Below are positions 19,383-30,591 of a stretch of DNA of 64,000 nucleotides, one piece after another (position 1 is the stretch's first letter; the number at the start of each line of letters is the position of its first letter). The notes beneath the pieces were generated by a model. That model saw nothing but the letters and a program-made list of their open reading frames with translations, had not been told where the DNA came from and made no database searches. Where the stretch lies: assembly GCF_003324165.1 (NCBI RefSeq), contig NW_025407865.1, positions 1 through 64,000 of the forward strand, given 5' to 3'. Made by a program: the position numbers and the translations under genes. Origin of the DNA: Naegleria lovaniensis. Lineage: Eukaryota; Heterolobosea; Eutetramitea; Acrasida; Naegleriidae.

Positions 19383-22300
19383 ATGCCAAGAAAGTCCAAG
19401 AAGTCATTGGCAATCGAAGAAGAGGAAGCGACTACCTCTGCTGCTAGTTCCACTGTTGCTGCTTCTGCTTCTCATAGCTCATCATCATCCAATGAAATGG
19501 ATACTTCCATGAATGAATCAGATTTGGTCGTCCCTGCCGATGATGAGAATGATGATTCCAGTAGACCTTCTAGAAAATCAAAAGAAACAGCAAAACGTGT
19601 CATTCATAATGCCATTCAAAGTAAATTAGAGAAGGAATCAGGTGCTGACACGATGATGGCTCAGGATGATGATGATGCTGAAGCCCCAACATCTGAAAAC
19701 AAGGAGGAAGAAGAATTATCTCATGCTCCTCGTATCAGTATTGCTGCCATGAAGAGAAAACAAAAAGCTGAAAAATTGGCCAAGAAGAGACAACAATTGA
19801 AGAAGAAGAAGAAGAGCAAGAAGGATCATGAATCTTCGGATGAGGAAGATGCAAGCGATCATCATGATGATGATGAGGAAGAGCACGATGAGGAAGAAGC
19901 CGACGACTCGGATGCCAAGCCTAAAAAAAAGTCTTCTTCCAAGAAGAGAGAAAAGAAAAAGACAGCGTCCAAGAAAAAGGAAAAGAAAAAGTCTTCTTCA
20001 AAAAAGAGAAAGAAGAAGGATGAAGACGACGAATCGGACGATCATGATCACTCTGATTCTAAAAAGAAGAAGAAGAAGAAGAAGACTACTAAAAAGTCCA
20101 CCACTAAAAAGAAAAAGATCAAGCCTGGCATGCGTGAAATTCCCGATGAAGAAGTACTCGATCGAATTTCCCAAATGAAAGATGAAGCCTTCACTGAAAT
20201 GAGTGATGATTTGCACACAGAAGTCTCTCCTGTGAGAACCAGTAAGGAAATTTTCCGTGCCATTCTCACTAAAAATTATGTACTTCTTAAAAAGATCTTG
20301 GAAGATGAAAAGAATGTCAATAATATTTGGATTTCGAGATCGGTTGATTGTGATTGGACTGTATGGGATTATGCCATTCGTTCCAATGATCAAAAAGCTC
20401 TTGATATGCTCTTTGAAGAAGCAACGAAATATAGAAGTAGAGTTTCACAATCTCACTCGATTGAAACCATGAGTACTGGACATGTTGGAAAAAGAACTTT
20501 TGGACGTGCTATTCGTAGTGTCAATGTCTCAAGAGGAGGTCGTGAAGGTATTGATGTTGCATTTGCTAAAGATTCTGAACATTATAATTTCTCAAGATGG
20601 AATGATGGATTTTCTGAAGCATTGGAAAGAAGTCTTTCATGTCCTGATATCACTACAGATACTATTGATTATCTCATTGTTAAGAAAGGATTGGGTATTT
20701 TTGGTGAAGATGGTATCTACAATGCGGTTCAATCTGGTAATTTGAAAATTGCAATTCATTTAGCTAAAAAGTTACAAGCACAAGATGGATTTGGATTGAA
20801 TCTTCTCCACGTAGAATCATTGGAATTGGATGGTACTACCAATTTCTCTGAATACAAATCTGTGAGTGTCGTGAAGAAGGCTCTCGCCAAAGATGCTACA
20901 CCAGTTCACTTTGCTGCTATTAATCCAAACACAAAATATCTCAAAGAATTGGTTGAGAATAATAGTGATGGAGTTGCTGTTCAAGATGCTTTTCAAAAGA
21001 GACCACTTCACTTTGCTGCATGTTCCTCTACTCCTGATAATATCAAATATTTATTAGAAAAGGGTGCTAATATTATTGAAAAGGATTCTCAAAAGAGAAC
21101 TGCTCTTCATTATGCTGCTAAATATGGACATGCTCATAATGTGGAAGTCTTGTGTCCAAAAGATCAAAAGTATGGAGCTATTAAGGATAAATTTGGATAT
21201 ACTCCATTGCATTTGGCTTCTTGGTATGGACATGCAGATGTATGTGAGAAATTAGTGGAGTGTGGTGTTTCAGTGGATGTTGCTGCTAAATTGAAAGAAA
21301 CTCCATTGATGAGTGCTTGTAAGAGAGGACATTTACATGTCATGAAGAAATTGATTGAAAAAGGTAAGTGATGATGAATTTCAGTTTCTTCACTTGAGAG
21401 AATATATTTGTTATATTTAACTATTATTTTGATTCGGTGTGTGTTTTTGCGTTGTCATATTGCTCCAACACAAATATCATGATCAAATTGTACATACAAA
21501 CACCACTGCAACTATACTGCGGACGGACATCATGAATTCGAATCCGAATATTCACATTTTTTACAACTCGAACCAATTCAAGGCGCCAAAATTGAAAAAT
21601 TATGTTCTCGAAAGAAATCTCTTCTCATGTACGCTGCCATGAATGGTCATTTTGAAATTTGTCGATATTTATTGAAACAAGGTGCTGATCCCAATCACAA
21701 AGATTCAGCAGGTAACAGTGTCATGCATTATGCTGTTGCTTATGGTTGGTTTGATATTGTCAAATTATTACTCGTTGCTGGTGGTGATTTACATGCACTC
21801 AATTCATGGAAATATTCTCCATTGAACATTTCCATGTTGAAATCTCATTATGGTATTACTGAATTTATTCTCAACGATGCAGGTGTAGATTTGAATTTGA
21901 AAGATTCAGAAGGATGTACTCTCATTCACAAATTAATGAGTCGTTTGAATGATCAAAATGTGAATCAAATCAAATATTTGATTGAAACGAAAAAGGATCG
22001 AATTGATTTGACCATTACAGATGCCAAGAAGCAATCACTCTTCCATTACATTACTGGATCTAGAACCAAATATGATATTGAATTAGCTAAATTATTTATC
22101 AAACATGGTCTTCATTATGATTCGATTGATGCCAGTGGAGTAACTCCTCTCATGAAAGCTTTTAATCATTCCAATATTAACATGATTAAATTCTTATTGG
22201 AACAAGGATCACGAGTGAGATGTAAGAAACATGAAGAGAATATTCTTCATTTGGTATTGAAACAAGTGAATCATAGAGATTTGAACAAACTCTTTGGAAT

Positions 22301-25300
22301 TATTTATGAAAATATGGTCACTCATAAGAGAGTGTATCAGGAAAATGCCTTGTCCATGATGAATGATGAAGTGGATCAACAACACAATGATGATATTGTA
22401 ACTACCATCAATCATAATAATGAATCCTTCCATTCAACAACAAGTGAAACGGATATCAAAGATTCTGAACAACTCTTTTACAAGATGGCTCAAACTATTG
22501 ATGCGACTGGTAAGACTCCACTCATGGCCATGATTGAACAATTTTCGAAATCTTCAAACATGTATGAATTGGCTGAAGATAGTGATGGTGAAGCAACTCC
22601 TTATCCAACACCTTCTGCTGCTAATAGTGAAGCCAATAATCCATTCAATGTTCTCTTTGGTCAACATGATGATGAGAACCATGGTAAGGAAACAAAGAAG
22701 AAACTTTCCAAAAAGAAATCCAAGAAGATGAATGATGATTCTGATGATGAAGAAATGGAAGATTCTGAAGATGACATGATGGAAGATGAAGAGATTGTAC
22801 CCAAGAAGAAGAAGACATCTAAAAAGAAGAAGAAACCATCTCGACGAGATGAAAATTCTGATGAAGAAATGGAAGATGAATCTTCCAATCCGAGTGACCT
22901 TTCTTCAGAAGAAGAGGAAGAAGGAGCAGCAACAGATGCTTCATTCCTTTCCAATACTAGTGGTAGTGGTGGTTTCACTTTTGGTTCATCCTCAACTGCT
23001 GCTGCTATTTCTTCAACAAGTGGTAGTTTCATGTTTGGTTCATCCTCGACTGCTGTTGTTGGTGGTTCATCCTCTCTATTTGGAACAAGTGCTAGCACCC
23101 CCTTTGCAAGTACTACTACTACTACAACTACCTTTGCAAGTACCACCACCACCACCACAACAACAACAACAACACAAGAAGTTGAATTAGACAGTGATGG
23201 AGAACCCTATGACTATACCTATGGTTATGCACGAAAGAAACCAAAAACACCTACAGGTTCCAATACGAGTCTATTTTTACAATTCTTGGACAAGTATCTC
23301 ACTCTCACTAAAACTTCATTGAAACATGAAAAGATTGTTCACATTACAGAAGCAAGTAAGATCAAAATTAAGGATCCAAATACAAACAAGATGAGAACCA
23401 AATACTATCCACCCAATCAATACATTTCGTATACTCCTTTACATTTTGCAGTCAAGTATCGAAATGCAGAATTGATTAAGGTCTATTTGAGTCACAAGTA
23501 TCGATTGGATGTGAATGCCAAAGATTTTAAAGGAATTACTCCACTTCATTTGGCAGTACAAGCTGCTAAATCCAGTGATGATGCGATTCATCTTGTGAAA
23601 TACTTGTTGAAACATGGAGCTGAATTGAATAGTCGTGATTCGTATGGAAGAACACCATTCTTTTATGCTTTTACAGATATTCCATATCAAGGTACCAGTA
23701 GTAGTCAAAATTATTATTCTTATGGAAGTTATTCTTCTTCCAATGATCCTATTGAATTAGTTTCAGATATGTGTAACTTTGAAGGATTAGAAATGGATAT
23801 TGTCGATCATATGAGTCGATCTCCTCTTCACTATGCTGCATTGAGAGGTGCAACCATTAGTAGTATTTTCTTAATTCAAAGAGGTGCTGAATTGAATCGT
23901 AAAGATGAAGATGGTAATACAGTGACCAATTTGGCATTATTATCTTCAAAGGTTGATTTTGTAGTGACTTTGATCAATAAGGGAGGAGATGTTCATGCAC
24001 CCATTTACTCTGGTTCTGTAGATCCATTGACCATTCGTGAACAAAAAAGACGAGCCTTAGTAGAAGAAGGAAAGAAAAAGAAGAAGAGTCATCTTTTGGG
24101 TGTGCGGTCTTCCTCTTTGAAACGTTATGATGAAGATGACGAGGATGAAGATGAGGATGAAAGTGAACAAGAAGAAGAAGAAGAAGAAGAACAACCACAA
24201 TTTGACTCTGATTCATCATTCGAAGAAGAAGAAGATCAAGCTGCTGAAAATAACCTCTCCTATCATGCCATTCATGAAAAAGTAGCAAGTGAAGCATTAC
24301 CTTCCATGACCATGTTCAAATATGCTCTCTCGAAATCCTTTATGGGACTTGCCTATCTCATCATGCAAGAACCTAACATCAAACCCACTCAAGTCATTAG
24401 TGATGCATTGGATACCAAACAATATGGACTTGTACAAAAATTAATTCGAAAGACTCGAAATGATTTACTCATTCATGATCTCAATAGTGATGGACAAAAT
24501 GTGATGCATCTCGTTGCTCGTCATTGTGGATATCATTCAGAATGGAACATGACATGGAGTGTCACTATTACTAAAATGTTATTGAGAAGACATGTCAATG
24601 TGAATTTAGTAGATACCTGTAAAGGAAGAACACCACTCCATTATGCTTGTAAGAATAGAAATGATCAAATTGTATCATTATTATTGAAACATGGTGCACT
24701 ACCAAATACATTAGATACCAAATATAAGAGAAGTGCATTGATTCATGCTTGTAAGAATTCAAGTGAAACGACCACTTTGGGAGTGATGTATTCTTCTCCT
24801 TCTCCAGTGCAAACCATAGTCAAAGATTTATTAGCTCATCATGCCAATCCCAACATTCAAGAGACTAAATATGGAAGAAGTGCATTACACTTTGCAGTAT
24901 GTCTTCGTGATCGAAGAGTGGTCCAACAATTGTGTCAATCTCAATCCATCAATGTGAATTTACAAGATGTTCCTCTCAAGAGAACACCTCTTCATCATGC
25001 CGTACTTCAGACTGATAATGAATGTGTGAATATTTTATTGAATGATGCTCAAAAAGGTATCAATGTCAATTCAAAAGATATGGATGAGAGAACTCCACTC
25101 CATTATGCTGTTGGAATTAATTTGTTTGGATATCATCAAAATGTATCATTGGTTGAGTCATTGATGAAGGCTAAAGCAGATATTCATGTTCAAGATAAGG
25201 ATTCTAAATCACCACTCTATTACTCGTATCGACAAACCAATGGTATTTATACGAAATTATTATTAGGAAAGAGTCATTCTTCCAACACGGAATTGGAACA

Positions 25301-27032
25301 ACAAGCTCAAAATGAAATCAAATCATTGATTGAATACATGTCTACATTCCCAGTACCACATCAAAATGTATCCTTTGAGAGTGATGCAAGTGAAGCATTG
25401 AGAATCTTTGAAGAGAATGAAGCAAATCGAGAAGAGACTGAAGAAGAAAAGAAGGAAAGAATTCCAAAAATGGATAAAAATTGTGCCTTGAAGAATTGTC
25501 AAGTATTACAAGATGATTCTCTAACGGATGAAGATTCACAAAGCACTGCTGCTACTTTGAATGGAGAGGCTCGATATTTCCATGCTGTATTGAACAAGAC
25601 CGATGTCAAGTATGGAACCAATGGTTACAATAATTTTTATATTCTTCAAATTGGTCATAACGTTGGTCAAAATTTGTATGTTCTCTTCAATCGATATGGT
25701 CGAGTGGGTGAGACTGGTATGTTCCAAACGACTCCATTCCAAGATAAGGATGAAGCAATTGCTGAATTTAAAAAGATTTTCAAATCCAAAACAGGAAATG
25801 AATGGGGTAAAGAATTTGAAGAAAAGACTAAAAAGTACAAGATTGTAGATGTTAGTAAGAGAAAGGTTAAAGATCCATTACAACCTATTGATTTATCCAA
25901 AGCTGCTTCATCCACTCTTCCTGAACCCATCTATGAATTGATGAAAGTGGTTTGTGATATTACCATTTTAAGAAAAGATTTGACTCGATTAGGTATTAGT
26001 GATGAATACTTTTCATTGGGTCAATTATCAAAGGAGAGATTGAAGAAGGGTTATGAAGTATTAACCACAATTTTACAAACCATTAAGGATAGAGATGCTA
26101 ATCCAACCATGCCTCCTTCTGAATTACTTGTCATTTTAGGAAAGTTAGCAGATTTATCCAATGAATTCTATTCACTCATTCCTCATCATGGATGTGTCAA
26201 TTGTCCCATTGAATCTCTTGAAAGTGAATCAGATGTTGTTTCTAAAATGAAATCATTGGAAGATTTAATTGAATTGAGAACTGCAGCAAGAATATTATTA
26301 GCTTCTCAATTGAATATCAAGACTATGAATCCACTGGATTATACCTATCATGCATTGGGTGCTCAACTTGCACCACTCGCCAAGACGGATGAAGAATTCT
26401 CGGTTATTAATAGATATATGGATCAAACTGGAGGATCTTCTGTCAAGATTATGAACATTTTTAGAGTGAATCGACAAGGTGAATCCGATCGATTCGATCA
26501 ATTCTTATCCAATCAAAAATCAAAAGGAAAGAATATTCATCGCATGTTATTATGGCATGGAAGTCCAGTCACGAACTTTTTATCCATTCTCTCTAAGGGT
26601 CTATTAATTGCGCCAAAAGAAGCGCCAGTCTCTGGTTACATGTTTGGTAAAGGAATTTACTGTGCAGACATGTTTGGAAAGAGTTTGGGTTATTGTCGAT
26701 CAGACGTGAGTGAGGGACAAGCCTTACTCTTATTGTGCGAAGTATTGATTGGAAATCCATATCGTACCTATGAATCTGAATATATGGAAGAAGCAAAGAG
26801 TGGTTTCGATTCCACCATGGGTGTTGGTGCGAGAGGACCCAATTCTGAGCAGCCATTTGTTCAGTACGATGGAGTGCACATTCCATTGGGACCTGTTGTG
26901 GATACACCAAAACCTGTGGAAAAGACTAATGCTAATCGTTATTGGAACTTCCCACTGCATTACAATGAATATATTGTGTATAATGTGGATCAAGTGAGAA
27001 TTCGTTATATGGTTCAAGTCAAGACTTTGTAG
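19383..27032 (+). CDS. Giant ankyrin repeat-WGR-PARP poly(ADP-ribose) polymerase, two exons
   Basis: Exons 19383-21363 and 21583-27032 around a 219-bp GT-AG intron (phase 1, which restores an ankyrin repeat: IEKG joined to AKIEKL) give 2,476 residues. Order: Ser/Lys/Asp-rich tail with long lysine and acidic runs (1-260); ankyrin block (about 290-840); acidic/lysine insert and an FG-containing Ser/Thr/Gly segment (about 1030-1200); ankyrin block (1270-1470); acidic run (1485-1550); ankyrin block (1565-1890); WGR domain (about 1990-2070) whose core reads YGRVGETG, with Tyr for the usual Trp; PARP regulatory helices (from about 2107); catalytic domain with the H-Y-E triad His2319 (LLWHGS), Tyr2353 (GKGIYCADM) and Glu2456 (YNEYIVYN). 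The triad predicts polymer-forming activity, triggered by DNA breaks if WGR acts as in PARP1-3. It differs from tankyrases, which have SAM and no WGR. Confidence 0.92.
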
Positions 27033-27186
27033 TGAATGATTATGAATGATTCCAATAAATCAAAATGAGAGTTTGTGAAGAGAGGGTGGTATAATTATCA
27101 TGCATGGTAGTCGAAGCAGCTTACTGAAAATAATATTTCCTGAATGGTCCCAAAATTTTCGAAGAAATTTTCACCCAAATACATGA

Positions 27187-27675
27187 ATGGTAACTCTCTT
27201 TAAATGGTCAAGTTCTTATCACACCACACATCGACTGCATCACAATAAATTGACTCACACAGTTAGAATGCAACAACAACAACAACAAACATTCACAGAA
27301 CAACATCCCTCGACCACACAACAACAAGAACCACCCAATCCACCTCCCCGTTACATCCATGACTATTCCACAGATTTGAAAGCCATTCAAGAACACGATA
27401 AACAGGATCAATTACCCTTTAGCAAAACAGATCCACAAATGTTTCCACACATTCCGTTTGTGAGTTCCTATGATTCAGGATTGGTTCAAAATGTCATGTT
27501 CACAGGTGGATGTGGTGATGTAGGAGATGCCATTTCCAAGACACAGCCCGAATACTCGAGTGAGGATTTGAGAACCGTCATTCATGAATTGGATGAAAGG
27601 CCAAGATATGGAAAAACACAAGAGGAAGTTAATGAAAGAGATGAGAAAGGAGAAAAGAAGTCAGTCAATCCTTAA
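27187..27675 (+). CDS. Hypothetical protein, 162 residues
   Basis: Frame with ATG at 27187; a second ATG at 27268 begins at the MQQQQQQ tract. The first 27 residues have no acidic residue and carry Lys, Arg, His, Ser and Thr, so a mitochondrial targeting peptide is possible if the first start is used. The remainder is hydrophilic with Pro-rich and Glu/Lys-rich ends and a short central block (FVSSYDSGLVQNVMFTGGCG). I do not recognise the family. No intron seen. Confidence 0.5.
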   Translation: MVTLFKWSSSYHTTHRLHHNKLTHTVRMQQQQQQTFTEQHPSTTQQQEPPNPPPRYIHDYSTDLKAIQEHDKQDQLPFSKTDPQMFPHIPFVSSYDSGLVQNVMFTGGCGDVGDAISKTQPEYSSEDLRTVIHELDERPRYGKTQEEVNERDEKGEKKSVNP

Positions 27676-27732
27676 TTCAAACACATTCCTGCTACTTTGA
27701 AAGATTTAATGATGTATGACTGTATGAATAAA

Positions 27733-27945
27733 TTAGACAGCGGAACTTTGCGTTCGTGATATTAAATTCATTTCATCTTTTTTAAGTAATTCCTTTTCGT
27801 TTCGATCTTCGTCTTTGATTGTTTCCTGCGGCGAAGGTTGATGATGCATAAACGAAACTGAAGTAAACATTTCGTCACCTGAAATATTAAAGGAGCAGCA
27901 CATGAGCGCTGCAAGTAAACACATGGCTCTTAAAAACATTTTCAT
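27733..27945 (-). CDS. Small putative secreted peptide, 70 residues
   Basis: Frame with ATG at 27945. The start MKMFLRAMCLLAALMCCSFN has the basic N end, hydrophobic core and small-residue tail of a signal peptide, followed by a hydrophilic 45-residue remainder rich in Glu, Asp and Lys. It is convergent with the preceding gene (57 bp between stops). Unrecognised; the signal-peptide character is the only support. Confidence 0.4.
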   Translation of the reverse strand: MKMFLRAMCLLAALMCCSFNISGDEMFTSVSFMHHQPSPQETIKDEDRNEKELLKKDEMNLISRTQSSAV

Positions 27946-28148
27946 ATAAATATTTTAATACTAATTCTCAATAGTGCAACGGAAGGGATGAGAAAGAAAC
28001 ATTTTTTATTCGAGCTTTACTCAAATGATACTTCTTAAAATGTTAATGCAAGCGAATTGTTCTTTCAGGTAATTTTACTTTTTGAATAGTGCACTCGTTC
28101 TTATGCCAGCACTTCCATGTGTTGTACAATGAAAGGACCCTTCTAAAC

Positions 28149-30023
28149 TCAAGTACAAGTTTGAAAGGAAATGTCACATAGTTGATGGTTACAGTACGCC
28201 CTGTAAATATAATGACAATATTGTTCAATGAGGATCGTCATTGAGTCTTTTCCGCAACTCAACATGACCTTGGTAGTAAAACATGCACCACATTGACAAT
28301 GAAGGTCGTGTTTGGGTTGAAAAACAAGTTCCCTGTTAAAATCATCCTTCAATTCTTCATAATTTACCTTTCTCTTTTTCAATACAGAATCTCTATATGG
28401 TTCTAAATTCATCATTGAATGATCGCTCATTGTCATTCTATTTCCACCTTCATATTTCCATGATTGAATCCATTGACCTTCTTCATTTAATATCTTGACA
28501 TGTAATTCTTTGTGAACAAGACTCTCTTCAATTCTCTTCAATAATAGGACTGTTCTATGATGTGAAAGTGTTCCTAATCCACATACCACTTGATCATGCA
28601 ACTTGTAGAGACTTGTTAATGGTACAATGGTCATAAATTTTGAACTTGAATTCTTGGTCATGTACAAGTATGAATGAGAGAGTGCAGCTGTGAAGTCTTC
28701 TCCACAACTCACATCCTCAATTTGTGAAAGTACTACTCGAGGTTCTGAAATGACTTGATTTGTTGAAATAGATCTATGTGTACAGGTAGGATGGGAGGAT
28801 GCCATTGGCGACACAACAACAGAATGCATTCTTCTTTCAACATGATCATTGGAAAGGAAGCATTGACACTTGTCATTCCTTCCAAACATGTACAAGTCAC
28901 CATTTTGACATAGCACAGCATTGTGAAAATGACCACAATCTATTTTCTTAATTTTTGAGGAGGGAATTGTGTTGTTGGTGTGCATTGTGTGTGAATTCAT
29001 TGAGGGAAAAGTATCATGAGTGAGTGTCATGATTTCTATTGGTTGGGTAGTACTAGTCAATGTCGAATGAAGGAAACCACCACAACTCTTTTTGGAAAGT
29101 TGTGAAAATCGATTCGATCCACATCCATACAAGATACTTTGTGTTGAACTCTCAGCCACCCATAACGAATGTTCTTTTCCTGTCGCAATAAGAGTCACTT
29201 GAAAGGTAACACCATTATTAGTGGTATCTCTATGGCCAATAAAAGTAGTAGTAGTATTAGTAGTATATATATTGTTACATCTCTTATCCAACATGATAGG
29301 ATAAGGAACATGAGAGGACATGAACGTTCCATTACCTAATTGACCATGTTGATTATTACAACCACATGAATACAACTTTCCATCCAAAGTGAGGAATAGA
29401 GTATGATCATATTTGGAGGATATCCTTTGAATCAGTGGTTGAGTGGAGTGGTGGTGCTGGTGTTGGTGTTGGTGCTGATTCTGGTGGTTACAACAATTAT
29501 TTTGTGCATTGGGTCCATGACCTTGATAATAGTTTGGCAATTGAACTCGTCTCAAATGATTGACATTGGATAAAGTGAATGGACGAATACTTAATTGATA
29601 TTTGGAATTATCACCAATTCCATAGGCTTGACCATTTTCATAGATATAAAACGAATGATATTCTCCATGAGAGATTGCCTTAATTCTTTGAGAGGATTTA
29701 CAAATTTGAGATTCAATGTTGGATACATGGGAGAGTTGAGTACATGATGATGATGATGGAAATAAATGAATATTAGTTGCTTCTCCCATGTATGGAGGAT
29801 TGGATCTTCCGAAACATGTTTGATTCCTTATGGAACAATGATCTTTATATTCCAATACTATCGTTGAATAAATTTCAAAATGCGAGGGTTTACTACCACT
29901 GCTGCTGGTAACAGATTGAAGCTTGTCATGACGGGATGAGGGTGATAATGAGGGTGATAATGAGGGTGATGATGATGAAACATGATTATTCGCATCAATT
30001 TTTTCTTGTTTGAAATTTTGCAT
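28149..30023 (-). CDS. RCC1-repeat protein
   Basis: A protein of about 624 residues with RCC1-type beta-propeller repeats: HGEYHSFYIYENGQAYGIGD, YDHTLFLTLDGKLYSCGCNN followed by QHGQLGN, GKEHSLWVAESS with ILYGCGSNRFSQL, and CGHFHNAVLCQNGDLYMFGR. Such propellers serve as Ran exchange factors or as protein-binding modules in many settings; this one is too irregular to assign. A His/Gln tract interrupts the second blade. The ATG at 30023 is the first in frame (a TTG lies at 30074). The C terminus is Cys-rich (DLHCQCGACFTTKVM) and then reads LCDISFQ, reminiscent of the first strand of a BTB domain that is not continued; an alternative 3' exon joined at a TTTACAG acceptor near 28203 would extend it by about 50 residues in another frame. 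End of gene therefore uncertain. Confidence 0.75.
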   Translation of the reverse strand: MQNFKQEKIDANNHVSSSSPSLSPSLSPSSRHDKLQSVTSSSGSKPSHFEIYSTIVLEYKDHCSIRNQTCFGRSNPPYMGEATNIHLFPSSSSCTQLSHVSNIESQICKSSQRIKAISHGEYHSFYIYENGQAYGIGDNSKYQLSIRPFTLSNVNHLRRVQLPNYYQGHGPNAQNNCCNHQNQHQHQHQHHHSTQPLIQRISSKYDHTLFLTLDGKLYSCGCNNQHGQLGNGTFMSSHVPYPIMLDKRCNNIYTTNTTTTFIGHRDTTNNGVTFQVTLIATGKEHSLWVAESSTQSILYGCGSNRFSQLSKKSCGGFLHSTLTSTTQPIEIMTLTHDTFPSMNSHTMHTNNTIPSSKIKKIDCGHFHNAVLCQNGDLYMFGRNDKCQCFLSNDHVERRMHSVVVSPMASSHPTCTHRSISTNQVISEPRVVLSQIEDVSCGEDFTAALSHSYLYMTKNSSSKFMTIVPLTSLYKLHDQVVCGLGTLSHHRTVLLLKRIEESLVHKELHVKILNEEGQWIQSWKYEGGNRMTMSDHSMMNLEPYRDSVLKKRKVNYEELKDDFNRELVFQPKHDLHCQCGACFTTKVMLSCGKDSMTILIEQYCHYIYRAYCNHQLCDISFQTCT

Positions 30024-30591
30024 GTGCGGTGGAAGAACAAGGGATGATGAAGCCTTTGTACTAACGAGTTTCAAAAAAGGCTGATCGAGATGTGTGGGTT
30101 TTTGGCAAATGTCACGAAATCTCGGAGAAGAAAAAACAATGTTGATGGTGCCGAATTCAATTCAGAGGTTTTTCGAAAACACGACACTTTTTTCAGAGCT
30201 GAATCAGCTCCTCCTCTCGCGTCTTTCGAGGTTTGCCTCTTACCGGCTAAAGTGGCTGACAGGAAATATTCGGTGTTTTTTGAACAATTTCCCTGAATGT
30301 ACAATTATGCAATTGTAGTTCCTCTGGCTATGAGGATGGAAATTTCAGAACATTGTTCAATGGTGGATGAATTGGACAAGGAGAGAGGCCGTGCATCATT
30401 CAAAACACCACACACTTCATCACAACAAACCTTAAAAAGTAGTCCTGTATTGGTCCATACTGTCAGCCTTATACCCGTCGGGTGAGGACCAGTATCGTTT
30501 TTAGTTTTTTCACCATGTGCCATTCGTCCAATAGTCCTTGTGGTTAGCTGCTGTTGATTCCAATACTGTTCGACCACGAAAACGCGAAAAA
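30024..30591. promoter_or_regulatory. Divergent promoter region, RCC1-like and FNT genes
   Basis: Shared upstream region. Between about 30090 and 30300 it is open on both strands and visibly richer in G and C than its surroundings, with a perfect palindrome AGCTGAATCAGCT near 30200. I find no domain in either translation and treat it as regulatory or leader sequence. Confidence 0.4.

Noticed and set aside
22661-23158. 165-codon minus-strand frame rich in Val and Ser
   Set aside because: It is the shadow of the Ser/Thr/Asp-rich linker of the ankyrin-PARP gene.
30071-30318. Overlapping frames of 60-77 codons on both strands
   Set aside because: Neither has a recognisable feature, and open frames on both strands are common in G+C-richer patches; kept only as part of the divergent promoter region.
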